From a virus: 64,000 nt of DNA. The notes beneath the pieces were generated by a model. It worked only from the letters and a program-made list of their open reading frames with translations, was not told the DNA's origin and searched no databases. Positions 1-8,465 of this stretch are shown piece after piece (the stretch's first letter is position 1; each line of letters opens with the position of its first letter). Where the stretch lies: positions 108,465 to 172,464 of the IMG/VR virus record IMGVR_UViG_3300047469_000312; one strand, written 5' to 3'. Made by a program: the position numbers and the translations under genes.

Positions 1-1
1 G

Positions 2-376
2 CTGGGCCGAGTCTGGAACCCCCAAGCCATGGCTAAAGCTGTGGAGAAGTTTAATGCGCGTGTGGAGCAGGGCCGCGCGCACGGTGAACTGGGCCAACCT
101 GCTCGCTACGCAGGTCAGTCCCACGAACAGTACAAAGAGCGCTGCCAGACGGTGGAGATGGGGAATACCTGCTGTCAGATCACTGACGTGAAGATCGAAG
201 AGAACAAGTTGGTCGCCTGCATGAAGCCCTCGGGGCGCTGGAAGGGCTCGCTTGAACAACTGTTGGAAGACGACGTACCCGTCACGCTGGGGATTCGTGC
301 GCTGTGCGACATTAAAGCAGACGGTGAAGTCAAGGTAAAGGACATCGTCACGTTTGATGTGATCTCGCCGACCTGA
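2..376 (+). CDS. Prohead-protease-like protein, C-terminal part (5' end outside window)
   Basis: The frame is open to the left edge, so the gene starts upstream. The visible part begins GRVWNPQAMAKAVEKF, continues with HGELGQP and ends FDVISPT. This order matches phage prohead core proteases (T4 gp21 / peptidase U9 type: NGR-YP..VL.KAV, GELnHP, GvSSRG, fD.V..PS), which mature the capsid. The His of GELxHP is Gln here, and the SSRG segment reads LGIRAL, so both usual catalytic residues appear to be absent. It may be an inactive homologue or core protein. The family call rests on motif order only. Confidence 0.5.
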   Translation: MGRVWNPQAMAKAVEKFNARVEQGRAHGELGQPARYAGQSHEQYKERCQTVEMGNTCCQITDVKIEENKLVACMKPSGRWKGSLEQLLEDDVPVTLGIRALCDIKADGEVKVKDIVTFDVISPT

Positions 377-405
377 ATTAACATAAACTAAAACGAGGAA
401 TCACC

Positions 406-1227
406 ATGTTTATCAGCCAGTACGAAATCGATTACCGCAAGGCGACGACCACACACATCGGCAAAGAGCTGTTCGGGCGGCAGGCCATGTACTACCATCT
501 GGTCGACGATCACTCGGAGAACCCCGAGAAGCCGCCGCTGCAAGTGTGTCAGAGCGCTGGGGTCGTAGCTGGTATCCAGGGTGAGCCGGGTCAGGTGCCG
601 TTCTTGGTCGACCTGGCCGTTCCGACGACGGTGGATGGTATTTTCGTATTGCTCGAGAAGCTCGAAGTCAGTGCGATCGCCACCGAAGGTCCGGATGAGG
701 TAGCGGACGAGATTGGCTTGGTGGAATTTCACAACGCAGAACGCATCATCAACGCGGTGAACCACATGCAAGATCAGCGCCAGAAGCCCAAACGCAATCA
801 CCTCTCGCTAGTGGTCGATAACGTCAATACCGTCGAGGCGCTTGTCGAGTCCCTGCATCCGAAGATGGAGCTCAACTACGCGGTGCTCATCGAAGCCCTG
901 GAGCAGCATGTCTCGATCTCGCTGATGCCCTCGGCAAAAACGACGCACTTTCGTCACCATGTGCCCGTTGCCATCAAAGCCGAAGACGACGGTCACTTCC
1001 TCCGGATTTTGCGAGATCAGGGGCGCAGTGGCTTCTTCTATCGAGACGCTCTGCGTAAAGGTGAAGTCTACGCGGTGATTGCGATCGACGAGCTGGTGTT
1101 TATGGTGGGTCTGCGCTCGCACTTTACGGTGTGGGTCAAGAAGGACACCGAACGCTTTTACGACATGCATGAACAGACCTTCACGGTCGATCGTGAAGCC
1201 TTTATGCAGATTGTACGGTCGCTTTAA
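406..1227 (+). CDS. Hypothetical protein, 273 aa
   Basis: Not recognised. The start has a GAGGAA ribosome-binding site 8 nt upstream. The protein is soluble, with no membrane segment or signal peptide, and looks like a mixed alpha/beta protein with an acidic middle. It follows the protease-like gene by 29 nt and precedes another unknown gene by 15 nt, so all three are probably co-transcribed. A structural or head-assembly role would suit the neighbourhood, but nothing in the sequence proves it. Confidence 0.8.
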   Translation: MFISQYEIDYRKATTTHIGKELFGRQAMYYHLVDDHSENPEKPPLQVCQSAGVVAGIQGEPGQVPFLVDLAVPTTVDGIFVLLEKLEVSAIATEGPDEVADEIGLVEFHNAERIINAVNHMQDQRQKPKRNHLSLVVDNVNTVEALVESLHPKMELNYAVLIEALEQHVSISLMPSAKTTHFRHHVPVAIKAEDDGHFLRILRDQGRSGFFYRDALRKGEVYAVIAIDELVFMVGLRSHFTVWVKKDTERFYDMHEQTFTVDREAFMQIVRSL

Positions 1228-1242
1228 ACAAGGAAACCCGGA

Positions 1243-1842
1243 ATGAAAACCCAAGAAGAGTTGCAAGCCATCGTGAACGAAATTCGCGAAGTCTGCAATT
1301 TGCACGGCGTGGTGCTGTTGCCTGCGCCAGATCAGGAAGCAGGTGGTTTTGAAATCCTGCTGGTGGAGTCGAAAGACATCGCCAACGTCGATCCGCACTG
1401 CATCTACTTCGGCGGCGAAGTGTCGCCCGAGAAGCTCAGCCTCACCAACAAGGTGATTGACCATTCGCATCGACTGGACGGGAGTGATAAGGTCCTGGAT
1501 CGGTTTGCCATCAAGGGCATCGGTGATGTGGTGGGCCACACCCAACCACGCATTGTGGTGTCGGAGTATCACGAGGGCGATACCGATCTCTTTAAGGGCG
1601 CGGTGAATGCAGTCGACGTGGATTCGCTCAGTGAAGTCGAGGACATCCTGTTTGTGAAGAACGCCCGTTTCGGGCTGGGGTTCACGCATTTCAGTATCGA
1701 GCTCTCGCACGGGCCGTTCGGGGTCCTGGTGGCGCATTACCAGGACAGCAAACCGCTCACCATCGGCTTCATTGAAGGTGCGCCCGAAGCTGATTTGCTC
1801 AAGCAATGGCCGCCCCAGGAGACGACTCATGGCGGTGTCTGA
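1243..1842 (+). CDS. Hypothetical protein, 199 aa
   Basis: Not recognised. It starts at MKTQEELQAIVNEIRE with an AAGGAAA site just upstream. The N-terminal 20 residues form a likely amphipathic helix; the rest alternates short beta-like and acidic segments. It is soluble with no Cys-rich motif. Its 3' end overlaps the next gene by 14 nt, which suggests translational coupling in the 406-2164 operon. Confidence 0.78.
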   Translation: MKTQEELQAIVNEIREVCNLHGVVLLPAPDQEAGGFEILLVESKDIANVDPHCIYFGGEVSPEKLSLTNKVIDHSHRLDGSDKVLDRFAIKGIGDVVGHTQPRIVVSEYHEGDTDLFKGAVNAVDVDSLSEVEDILFVKNARFGLGFTHFSIELSHGPFGVLVAHYQDSKPLTIGFIEGAPEADLLKQWPPQETTHGGV

Positions 1843-2164
1843 ACTGCATGTCCCGATGCGCGAGATTGTGGCACGCGAAGTGGACAACAAGGGCTCCGAG
1901 CTGGCGCGTGAACAAGCCATCATCATGGGCACGCACCAGCACTACAAGGGCGGCATTTATCAGGTGCTCTTCGAATGTCCGCATTCCGAGACCGGCGAAA
2001 CGATGGTGATTCGTAAGCATCTGTGGCCGCACCCGTTCTCCATCAAGGCGGTCCCCAAGGCTGTGTTCATGCAGGACATTGCCGAGGGCATGCCGCGGCA
2101 CCGCCCGCTCACTGCGACTGAGAAGGACCACGCCGAAGCGCAACTGAAGAAGAAGTACGCTTAA
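1829..2164 (+). CDS. Hypothetical protein, 111 aa
   Basis: Not recognised. The ATG at 1829 is preferred over longer in-frame starts because an AGGAGA site lies 7 nt before it. The protein begins MAVSELHVPMREIVAREV and ends in a Lys-rich tail (QLKKKYA). It contains CPHSETGETMVIRKH but no paired cysteines, so there is no zinc finger. It is the last gene of the operon and is followed directly by a strong terminator. Confidence 0.75.
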   Translation: MAVSELHVPMREIVAREVDNKGSELAREQAIIMGTHQHYKGGIYQVLFECPHSETGETMVIRKHLWPHPFSIKAVPKAVFMQDIAEGMPRHRPLTATEKDHAEAQLKKKYA

Positions 2165-2171
2165 GGCGGAA

Positions 2172-2198
2172 GCGGGGCCTAGACCACCCCGCTTTTTT
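2172..2198 (+). terminator. Rho-independent terminator
   Basis: GCGGGG (2172-2177) pairs with CCCCGC (2187-2192) around a 9-nt loop and is followed by a run of six T. It ends the operon from the window start to 2164. Confidence 0.85.
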
Positions 2199-2219
2199 AT
2201 TTAATTTAGAGGAAGAAAA

Positions 2220-3644
2220 ATGAATTACCTCACGAATCTCTGGTTGGCGTTTAACGCTTACTCACATTCGAATCCCATGATTGCGGGGGCAGTCTCTCTG
2301 TGGGGTTTAGGCCTAGTCACCTGGGTCTTTCGCAAGATCCCGATGAAGCTCATCAGCAAGATTCACGGCCAGCTCACCACCACGCTCACCTTCGACAATA
2401 CGGAGCTGGGCTGGGCACGGGAGAATTATGCAAGCTTCATGGAGTGGTTCATGCAGAACAAGTGGGCGAAGTATTCGCGCCAGCTGGCTTTGCAGACCTA
2501 CGGTGCGCAGTTCTTTGATCGACACAATGGTCACGGCAGTCGCAATGCGGCTGACGTGGCTATCGGTGACGGTAACCACTTTTTTTTCTTCAAGCGACGC
2601 CTGTTTCTGATGCACCGCCGGACGATGGAAAAGCAAGGCCGCGATAATATCGTCTACGTGGTGACGCTCACCATGTTTGGTCGCAACAAAGCGATCATGC
2701 AAGACCTGGTGGATGTGTTTTGCCACAAGTTCCCGGAGAACAAGCTGAAGCTGATGCGCTTTAAGAGCAATTACTGGGCCGATTACGCGATGCTCGATCG
2801 CCGTGAGTTGAAAACCGTGATTGTCGAGAAGGCACTCAAGCAGTCGCTCGTCAAAGCCATTGAAGACTTCCAGATGAGCGAGGCCTGGTACACTGCGCGG
2901 GGCTTGCCCTGGAAGAAGACCTTTGTGCTGCATGGCGTGCCTGGCACCGGTAAGACCAGTCTCATCAAGGCACTCGCCAGCCACTTCAATCTGAACGTGT
3001 GTCGGTTGAACCTGAATGCGCTCAATGACGAGATGCTGGAAGAGGCACTCGCGAATATTCCGAGCCGCTCCATTCTGGCGATCGAGGACTTTGACTCGGC
3101 AAAAGCTACGCGGCGGCGTTCAGCTATGAAGAGTGACGACAGCACGAAGTACACGGTCGCAGTGAAATACGACAGCAGCGGTAAGCCGAACCTGGAAAGC
3201 GCGATCAATTCGATCAAGGGTCTAGGGGTGGATGACGCGCCGGTTAATCCGATGGCGAAGCTCCTCGAAGACATGGATGGCCTCACGCTCTCCGGTATTC
3301 TGAACGCGCTGGACGGCATTGCCTCGCTGCATGGCACGCTGATCTTCCTCACGACCAATACGCTGGATGACATTGATCCGGCGGTGATTCGTAAGGGTCG
3401 CGTGGACCACGTCTTCGAGATCAAGCCGCTCACGCACAGCGAAGTGCTGGACTACATCGAGCTGATGTTCCCTGGCCGGAGCTCGGAACCCGCTGCGTGC
3501 TTTAGCAGTATCCTGGGGTGTGACCTGCAGGCGCTGTACTTCGAGCATCACGATAACTTCGATCAATTCATCGATGCCATCCCGAAAGTCAACGATCTGG
3601 AAGACACGATTCGCCAGATCGACACTCTCATTAAAGCTGCTTAA
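2220..3644 (+). CDS. BCS1-like AAA+ ATPase with N-terminal membrane segment
   Basis: An AAA+ ATPase of the BCS1/FtsH-like clade. Walker A GVPGTGKT lies at residues 239-246 and Walker B ILAIED at 285-290; LTTNTLDDIDPAVIRKGRVD supplies sensor-1 and the arginine-finger region around 380-395. Residues 18-38 are hydrophobic and could anchor the protein in the membrane, as in mitochondrial BCS1, which moves folded substrates through a membrane. The middle region (40-220) is phage-specific. The start has a GAGGAAG site. The substrate in a phage is unknown; chaperone or translocase activity is inference from the family. Confidence 0.8.
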   Translation: MNYLTNLWLAFNAYSHSNPMIAGAVSLWGLGLVTWVFRKIPMKLISKIHGQLTTTLTFDNTELGWARENYASFMEWFMQNKWAKYSRQLALQTYGAQFFDRHNGHGSRNAADVAIGDGNHFFFFKRRLFLMHRRTMEKQGRDNIVYVVTLTMFGRNKAIMQDLVDVFCHKFPENKLKLMRFKSNYWADYAMLDRRELKTVIVEKALKQSLVKAIEDFQMSEAWYTARGLPWKKTFVLHGVPGTGKTSLIKALASHFNLNVCRLNLNALNDEMLEEALANIPSRSILAIEDFDSAKATRRRSAMKSDDSTKYTVAVKYDSSGKPNLESAINSIKGLGVDDAPVNPMAKLLEDMDGLTLSGILNALDGIASLHGTLIFLTTNTLDDIDPAVIRKGRVDHVFEIKPLTHSEVLDYIELMFPGRSSEPAACFSSILGCDLQALYFEHHDNFDQFIDAIPKVNDLEDTIRQIDTLIKAA

Positions 3645-3667
3645 GAACAACAGGAACAAAAAAGAAA

Positions 3668-4432
3668 ATGGATAGTCGTCCGCGCGTTATCTGTGGTTTC
3701 CCTGGCGTGGGTAAAACCACCCTGTTTAACAAACTGCGTCACTCCGGGATTTTGATCCATGACTCCGACAGCAGTCAGTTCAACAAGGACCAGTTCCCCG
3801 AGAACTACATCGCTCATATCCAAGCCTGCCTCGCAGCGGGTGCGTGGGTGCTTTGTTCGACGCACACGGTTGTGCGTGACGCGCTGGTGAAAGCCGGGAT
3901 CAGTTACGCCATTGCGGCACCCGCGCACAAGTACTTGAAGGACGAGTACATGGCGCGTTATCGGGAACGTGGCTCCCCGGAAGGCTTTCTTAAGCTGATG
4001 GATGCGAAGTGGGACGAGTTCATGGATGACGTGTGGGTCAATGACAAGCGCGGTATCCATATCGGCCTGGGTGAAGGCGAATATCTCGAGCGCATTGCCA
4101 AGGACATCCTCAAAAGCGATGAAGGCATGCGCTTTAAGGTATTCCACAACCCGCTGAATTCGAAAGAAGCCTTGCGCGTGGGGCAGCCGTACTTCACTAC
4201 CGAAATGCTGAATGGCTTTCAAGCTGGGCTCATCTGGGCCGAGATGCTCGAAGCCAAAGCTCAAGGTTGGATCAATCCAGCCGAGAGCGCTCAGTACTCC
4301 GTGCGGGCGGACGCGCATCGGATTTATACCGACATGGCGGCTGCGCTGTCATTGGACCTGGATGTCAAGGTCTCGATGAACCCGCAGGTGATTGATCTCA
4401 CGTTCCGTCCGCGTCTGAAGGTGCCAGCATGA
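3668..4432 (+). CDS. P-loop NTPase / kinase-like protein
   Basis: The N-terminus carries a Walker A motif, GFPGVGKTT (residues 10-18), followed by DSDSSQF, an arrangement seen in small nucleotide or polynucleotide kinases that phosphorylate a nucleotide or a nucleic-acid end. Residues 1-165 look like the kinase core. Residues 170-254 are an extra C-terminal domain of unknown role (FTTEMLNGFQAGLIWAEML). It is 24 nt after the AAA+ gene and its stop overlaps the next start (ATGA). The substrate cannot be deduced. Confidence 0.65.
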   Translation: MDSRPRVICGFPGVGKTTLFNKLRHSGILIHDSDSSQFNKDQFPENYIAHIQACLAAGAWVLCSTHTVVRDALVKAGISYAIAAPAHKYLKDEYMARYRERGSPEGFLKLMDAKWDEFMDDVWVNDKRGIHIGLGEGEYLERIAKDILKSDEGMRFKVFHNPLNSKEALRVGQPYFTTEMLNGFQAGLIWAEMLEAKAQGWINPAESAQYSVRADAHRIYTDMAAALSLDLDVKVSMNPQVIDLTFRPRLKVPA

Positions 4433-4812
4433 GGGCCGCGTTCTTTGCTCGCGTCCTGAACCGCAGTTTCGATCCAGTGCGTGACTGCGGTGTGTACCGG
4501 AATAAAACCGAAGGCAGTTGCGTGCACGTGGATGGCATGCTCTGCGAAGAATCTTGCTCGATGCGTCAAGCGTACGCAGAAGTACGAGCCAAAGTGCCGG
4601 TACTGGAAGCATCCGGGGATGACCCGATCGTGTACCAGTACCGGCATTATGAAGCAAGTCCATACGTTGCCGAAGCTAGTCGGGGTTGGCAAGCGTGGAA
4701 GACTTGCGATGAACAAGAATTAGTCGACATTCGCACGTACATCTCCCGTGGTCTCAAATACCAGATCCGGATTCTGCGTGAAAGTCGCGTGGAGGGCTTC
4801 AGCCCCTCCTGA
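4429..4812 (+). CDS. Hypothetical Cys-containing protein, 127 aa
   Basis: Not recognised. The start overlaps the previous stop (ATGA). The N-terminal half contains several cysteines (RDCGVYRNK, SCVHVDGMLCEESCSM), which may form a small metal site or disulfides. The C-terminal half is helical and charged. No transmembrane segment. Confidence 0.72.
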   Translation: MRAAFFARVLNRSFDPVRDCGVYRNKTEGSCVHVDGMLCEESCSMRQAYAEVRAKVPVLEASGDDPIVYQYRHYEASPYVAEASRGWQAWKTCDEQELVDIRTYISRGLKYQIRILRESRVEGFSPS

Positions 4813-4827
4813 GCATTAGGATTTAAC

Positions 4828-5166
4828 ATGAGTGAGCATAACGCAGTAGTGTATCTGGGCCGTGGCAACATGAACATCCTCCAGCAGACCAATGATGCCG
4901 GGACCGATTACGCGGACCCGATCGCCAAGCTGGAAGTCATCGCGGTGAGCGGCGGACATCAACCGATCACCACGGAGCGCATGACTGCCATGCATTCCAC
5001 CACGATCATGTTTCGTACCGGCCATCGTCATCGGGGTACAGTGACGATTCAGCACCAGATCGGGGATGTCCTGGTGCAAGGCGACGACTTGAACGGACTG
5101 GACGACGTGTGTCTGCATTTGCGTGTCGTGCGTCAGAATCTGGCCAAGCGTCGTAAAGCCGCATGA
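4828..5166 (+). CDS. Hypothetical protein, 112 aa
   Basis: Not recognised. It starts MSEHNAVVYLGRGNMNILQQ. It is rich in beta-forming and His residues and ends with a basic tail (RQNLAKRRKAA) that could contact nucleic acid. Its stop overlaps the start of the following 54-aa gene (ATGA), so the two are probably translationally coupled. Confidence 0.7.
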   Translation: MSEHNAVVYLGRGNMNILQQTNDAGTDYADPIAKLEVIAVSGGHQPITTERMTAMHSTTIMFRTGHRHRGTVTIQHQIGDVLVQGDDLNGLDDVCLHLRVVRQNLAKRRKAA

Positions 5167-5327
5167 AGACCTGCTTCTCGGTTAACATGCGCGTCAAGCG
5201 GTTGCAGCAGGCAGGATCGCGTCGGATTAAGATTGCGATCCGCAAGCTCGGCCAAGAGGCGCTCACCGAGGACGAAATTGTCCGCGCTGTGAAGCGTCTT
5301 CAACAACAGATCAAGAACAGGAAATAG
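5163..5327 (+). CDS. Small basic protein, 54 aa
   Basis: A short gene that overlaps the stop of the previous gene (ATGA at 5163). The product starts MKTCFSVNMRVKRLQQAG and ends QQQIKNRK. It is strongly basic and mostly helical, which would suit nucleic-acid binding. The next gene begins 2 nt after its stop, so it fills the gap exactly between two convincing genes, the main argument that it is real. Function unknown. Confidence 0.6.
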   Translation: MKTCFSVNMRVKRLQQAGSRRIKIAIRKLGQEALTEDEIVRAVKRLQQQIKNRK

Positions 5328-5329
5328 CG

Positions 5330-6133
5330 ATGGCAGTAGATGAAAACGTGCTGGCCCATTTGGAATCCATCCGACTGACGTATAACGTCACCATCCTGCA
5401 CGCAGTCGAAGTAGGGAGTCGGGCGTGGGGACTGGCCAACCCACAGAGTGACCATGACATCGGTTTCATCTACGTGCGTCCTAAACACACGTACTTCCAG
5501 ATCAACCAAGGGCATCGCGACGCGGCCTTGCTGGAAAACCGTGACACGCTCGAAATCAAGGTCGACGGCTTTGGCGACTTGAATGGTTTTGACATCGAGA
5601 AGGCCACTACCCTAGCGTACAACTCGAATCCGTCCATCGTCGACTGGCTGCGACTGCCCGAGTATTATTCCACGGATCATGCGAATCGCTTGCGTGAACT
5701 GATGTGGAAAGGTTTCTCGACGTTAAAGCTGCGTCAGCAGAACGTCTCGATCTTGCGGCGCAATTACAAGACCTACGTCGAACCACGCCCCACTGTCTCA
5801 GTGAAGAAGTACCTGCACACCGTGCGGCCGCTATTGAATGCGATCTGGTTCGAACGTACCGCAACCTTCGACCTCGGCACGGAATGTCCGCCGGTGAATT
5901 ACCTGGCATTGTGCAATGTGGCGGCGTACAACCACGACCTGCTCGAAGGCTGCATGCAGCTGTTGCACCTGAAGCTTAAGGGCGAAGAGCGCGTGCAACG
6001 CATCGCTGGCATCGACCGTGTGATTGAGAAGATGCTAGAAAGCCGTGAGATCCCTCAAGGTCTCACCCGTATAGCTCCGGACATTGTCCAGTACGATCGT
6101 TTCTTTGCGGACGTTGTCCTTCAACAGAACTGA
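5330..6133 (+). CDS. RlaP-type nucleotidyltransferase (RNA-repair DNA polymerase beta superfamily)
   Basis: A minimal nucleotidyltransferase. The GS-x(10)-DxD signature sits at residues 29-43 (VGSRAWG, then SDHDIGF with D41 and D43), followed by DGFGDLNGFDIEKA and a conserved NPSIVDWL segment. This pattern fits the PF10127 family (YcgL / RlaP), which occurs in bacterial RNA-repair clusters. It would transfer a nucleotide to an RNA end or other acceptor. The same window encodes a Thg1-like polymerase and an RNA ligase, which supports an RNA-repair role. Family confidence is good; substrate is inference. Confidence 0.75.
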   Translation: MAVDENVLAHLESIRLTYNVTILHAVEVGSRAWGLANPQSDHDIGFIYVRPKHTYFQINQGHRDAALLENRDTLEIKVDGFGDLNGFDIEKATTLAYNSNPSIVDWLRLPEYYSTDHANRLRELMWKGFSTLKLRQQNVSILRRNYKTYVEPRPTVSVKKYLHTVRPLLNAIWFERTATFDLGTECPPVNYLALCNVAAYNHDLLEGCMQLLHLKLKGEERVQRIAGIDRVIEKMLESREIPQGLTRIAPDIVQYDRFFADVVLQQN

Positions 6134-6135
6134 TC

Positions 6136-6369
6136 ATGAAACTGAGCGAAGCACTAAGCATCATTCGGCGGCATGGGCGCGGCATCGCCGTATGTCAGAA
6201 CGGACGCGATGAGCATCATGTTCAGTACAGCTACGACCGCCATTTGCGGCTCACGTGGCAAGCAGGTAGCACTGCGGGCGGAGTGGTGACTGGTAGCCTC
6301 ATCCCGGATATGAATAGCGAGGGCTGGCAGGTGTTTGCCAGCCTGTACTCGCAGACCCAATTGTCGTAA
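6136..6369 (+). CDS. Hypothetical protein, 77 aa
   Basis: Not recognised. It starts 2 nt after the nucleotidyltransferase stop. The product starts MKLSEALSIIRRHGRGIAVC and is soluble, with a helical N-terminus and a beta-rich remainder (RHLRLTWQAGSTAGGVV). The tight spacing implies translation from the same message. Confidence 0.68.
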   Translation: MKLSEALSIIRRHGRGIAVCQNGRDEHHVQYSYDRHLRLTWQAGSTAGGVVTGSLIPDMNSEGWQVFASLYSQTQLS

Positions 6370-6378
6370 GGATCAAGC

Positions 6379-6879
6379 ATGGCCAGTAACATGGAAGCAA
6401 TTGCATCCGTTCAGGGGTTGCGCCCCTGGGTGATGGAGCTCGTGAAGAACGACGAATGGTTGGACCTGTTCGATGCGGATACGGCTCGCCTGAACAAGGT
6501 GGTGATTCTGACTGCGACCAAGCCGTTTAATGGTGAGAAGGTCGACGTGTTTGGGATCATCCCCAAGGAAGCACTCAAGCCCTTCGGGCTGCACGAAAGT
6601 TTCATTGGCCGCCCCGCCCCCACGCACCAACTGGGTGCCGATCAAGCGATGGTGTTGATGGTGCGCTCGGTCGTTATTCCGCACAAGCAAACTGCCTGGA
6701 CACCGGGCCGAGACCCAAACAGTCGGGAAGTGGACTACTGTGACTTCATCGCTGCTGAACACGGCGTGAAGGACTTCGTGCACCGCACCCTCGTGCATCA
6801 GCGTCATACGGCGAAGTTCGGCGAGCAGATCGCCAACTTCCTCGCCAAGGGTGTGAAGCCGATCATCCTGCTCACATGA
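6379..6879 (+). CDS. Hypothetical protein, 166 aa
   Basis: Not recognised. An AAGGATC site precedes the start. The product is soluble and starts MASNMEAIASVQGLRPWVME. It has no visible catalytic motif. The stop overlaps the next start (ATGA), one of a chain of overlapping genes from 6379 to 7863. Confidence 0.75.
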   Translation: MASNMEAIASVQGLRPWVMELVKNDEWLDLFDADTARLNKVVILTATKPFNGEKVDVFGIIPKEALKPFGLHESFIGRPAPTHQLGADQAMVLMVRSVVIPHKQTAWTPGRDPNSREVDYCDFIAAEHGVKDFVHRTLVHQRHTAKFGEQIANFLAKGVKPIILLT

Positions 6880-7205
6880 GTGCGAACCTTGATGCGTTTG
6901 CTCAGCAATGCATGGCGAAGTATCCGGCTGCTCACGTATCGTGGTTTCTGATGTCCTCGTTCATTTACTACTACCACTGCAGTTCCTTGATTTCGGACGA
7001 TCTGTTCGAAGGGATCTGCAAGTGGCTAGAACGTAATATCGACACGATTGAGCATCCGCACAAGCACCTCATCACACACGACATGTTTGCGATCGGCAGT
7101 GCCTTTGCGCTGAGCTACAAGGATTATCCGTTGCGGGTGCGCTCGGCTGCCATGGCGCTACTTTTCCAACTCGACGAATTGAATAAGAAGGAAACAACAG
7201 CATGA
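6876..7205 (+). CDS. Hypothetical protein, 109 aa
   Basis: Not recognised. It overlaps both neighbours by 4 nt. The product is rich in aromatic residues (SWFLMSSFIYYYHCSSLI) but this stretch is broken by polar residues and is not a convincing membrane segment. It looks like an all-helical small protein. Confidence 0.72.
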   Translation: MSANLDAFAQQCMAKYPAAHVSWFLMSSFIYYYHCSSLISDDLFEGICKWLERNIDTIEHPHKHLITHDMFAIGSAFALSYKDYPLRVRSAAMALLFQLDELNKKETTA

Positions 7206-7516
7206 CTGGAGTAGAACCCAAGACTGAAAGCGACTATCCTCTTTCGGGCATGGTTGCTCGCGCTATGCTGCGCGAGTACATCGACGAAGTAGTAGCCAAG
7301 AGTCGTGACACCTGCGCGGAGATCATTCAGGAGCTGCGAGGCACGCTGAAGGTCAAGCGCATCGACCTGAAAGAGTTCGATTGGGCGGAGTATCCGACGA
7401 TCATCGCGATGTCATTCTCGCTCGTCAATGACGAGACCAACATCCGTCATCTGTTCTCGCCCAAGCATTCGGCCTGGCAGACTTCCTGCGACAGCGCTTA
7501 CGTTAAGGAGGCGTGA
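7202..7516 (+). CDS. Hypothetical protein, 104 aa
   Basis: Not recognised. The start overlaps the previous stop (ATGA) and its stop overlaps the next start. The N-terminus (YPLSGMVARAMLREYIDEVV) is helical. An AAGGAGG site at its 3' end serves the following gene. Confidence 0.72.
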   Translation: MTGVEPKTESDYPLSGMVARAMLREYIDEVVAKSRDTCAEIIQELRGTLKVKRIDLKEFDWAEYPTIIAMSFSLVNDETNIRHLFSPKHSAWQTSCDSAYVKEA

Positions 7517-7863
7517 TGATCAATCTAAATAACGCGAATCCGGAGTTCTGTTTTGTCCTCGGCGTGGTGCTTCTGATTGCGATGTTTTACTTCGTTATGC
7601 GCGAAGAACAGGCGAAGAAGATTCGCGAGAGTCGTTACTGGCCCATTGCCTTTATTGGTTGGCCGCTCGTCCTGTCGATTCCCGCTAAGCTGATGCTACC
7701 GTTCTTTGACCAAGCGCAGATCAACGAAGACATTTTCGTGCCGTCATTGTTCGGCGGTGTCCTGTTGCTGTGCGGCGTGTCGCTCTTTATTCAGCATCGT
7801 CGCATGAAGAAGGAAGCTGAGCGAGATTTCCAAAACGCTCTACGGCGAGGTAGACGTGGTTGA
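7516..7863 (+). CDS. Inner-membrane protein with about three membrane segments, 115 aa
   Basis: Hydrophobic segments lie at about residues 12-29, 44-62 and 76-95; the C-terminus is highly basic (RRMKKEAERDF, RRGRRG) and probably cytoplasmic. The ATG at 7516 follows AAGGAGG with 5-nt spacing; a GTG three bases earlier is too close. Function unknown. Small membrane proteins of this kind in phages often act in lysis, superinfection exclusion or takeover, but no family is recognised. Confidence 0.72.
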   Translation: MINLNNANPEFCFVLGVVLLIAMFYFVMREEQAKKIRESRYWPIAFIGWPLVLSIPAKLMLPFFDQAQINEDIFVPSLFGGVLLLCGVSLFIQHRRMKKEAERDFQNALRRGRRG

Positions 7864-7966
7864 TCCAGACATCCGGGCTGAACTCTGCTACGAGATTCGT
7901 GATCTGCGCGCGGAGGCTGATCCCGATGCTCCTCATGCCGTCTTCAGTTTTTACGTGGTGACGTAA
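7856..7966 (+). CDS. Putative small protein with GTG start, 36 aa
   Basis: A short frame with a GTG start overlapping the end of the membrane-protein gene and a GGCGAGG purine-rich stretch upstream. The product starts VVDPDIRAELCYEIRDLR and is acidic and helical at first. Reported because it fills an otherwise empty 200-bp stretch, but size and start codon make it tentative. Confidence 0.35.
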   Translation: MVDPDIRAELCYEIRDLRAEADPDAPHAVFSFYVVT

Positions 7967-7978
7967 CAAAGATAAACG

Positions 7979-8053
7979 ATGAACCTTATCTTCGTCGATC
8001 GTGGTCCGGCCACGAGCTGGACCGATCACAACCTCATACAAGCTTACAAATAA
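7979..8053 (+). CDS. Very small putative ORF, 24 aa
   Basis: An ATG at 7979 opens 24 codons (starting MNLIFVDRGPATSW) ending 5 nt before the next gene. It has only a weak purine stretch as ribosome-binding site. It may be a leader peptide or chance. Confidence 0.2.
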   Translation: MNLIFVDRGPATSWTDHNLIQAYK

Positions 8054-8057
8054 GAAC

Positions 8058-8465
8058 ATGCTCAAGATCAATATCGAACATGGCGATGTCGGTGTTGCCG
8101 CCGCAGTAGCAGGCATTATCGAGAACGCACTGGCTCAGCACGGTTTCACCAACGTGAAGGGCAAGATCGTGATGGTGTACCAGGAAGTCAAGCGCGATGC
8201 CGCAGGCAGTGTCGTGCCTAGCTTCGGCAAGGTCAATCAGCTCTCGCCGCTGGTCGATCCTGCAATCGAGTTACGTCCGAAGATGTACACGACGGAACTG
8301 ATGGACGCCCGCATCGCTTATGGCTACCCGGTTATCGTCGACTGGATGAAGGCCGATCGACCGGATGTCTTCGCTTCTCCGGTACTGATCGATACGGGTA
8401 TCGAATCTACTCCGTATCAAGAACAACTGAAAGCGTTCAAGGAAGGGAAAGATGCTGCGTGCTGA
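8058..8465 (+). CDS. Hypothetical protein, 135 aa
   Basis: Not recognised. The ATG at 8058 ([19 protein letters not shown]) is preferred to an upstream GTG that would add 19 poorly supported residues. The 3' end overlaps the thymidylate synthase gene by 14 nt, so the two are likely coupled. The sequence gives no indication of a nucleotide-metabolism role beyond that coupling. Confidence 0.72.
   Translation: MLKINIEHGDVGVAAAVAGIIENALAQHGFTNVKGKIVMVYQEVKRDAAGSVVPSFGKVNQLSPLVDPAIELRPKMYTTELMDARIAYGYPVIVDWMKADRPDVFASPVLIDTGIESTPYQEQLKAFKEGKDAAC

Noticed and set aside
808-1932. 374-aa - strand ORF
   Set aside because: Antisense to three well-supported + strand genes with ribosome-binding sites; His/Arg/Gln-rich and unlike a real protein.
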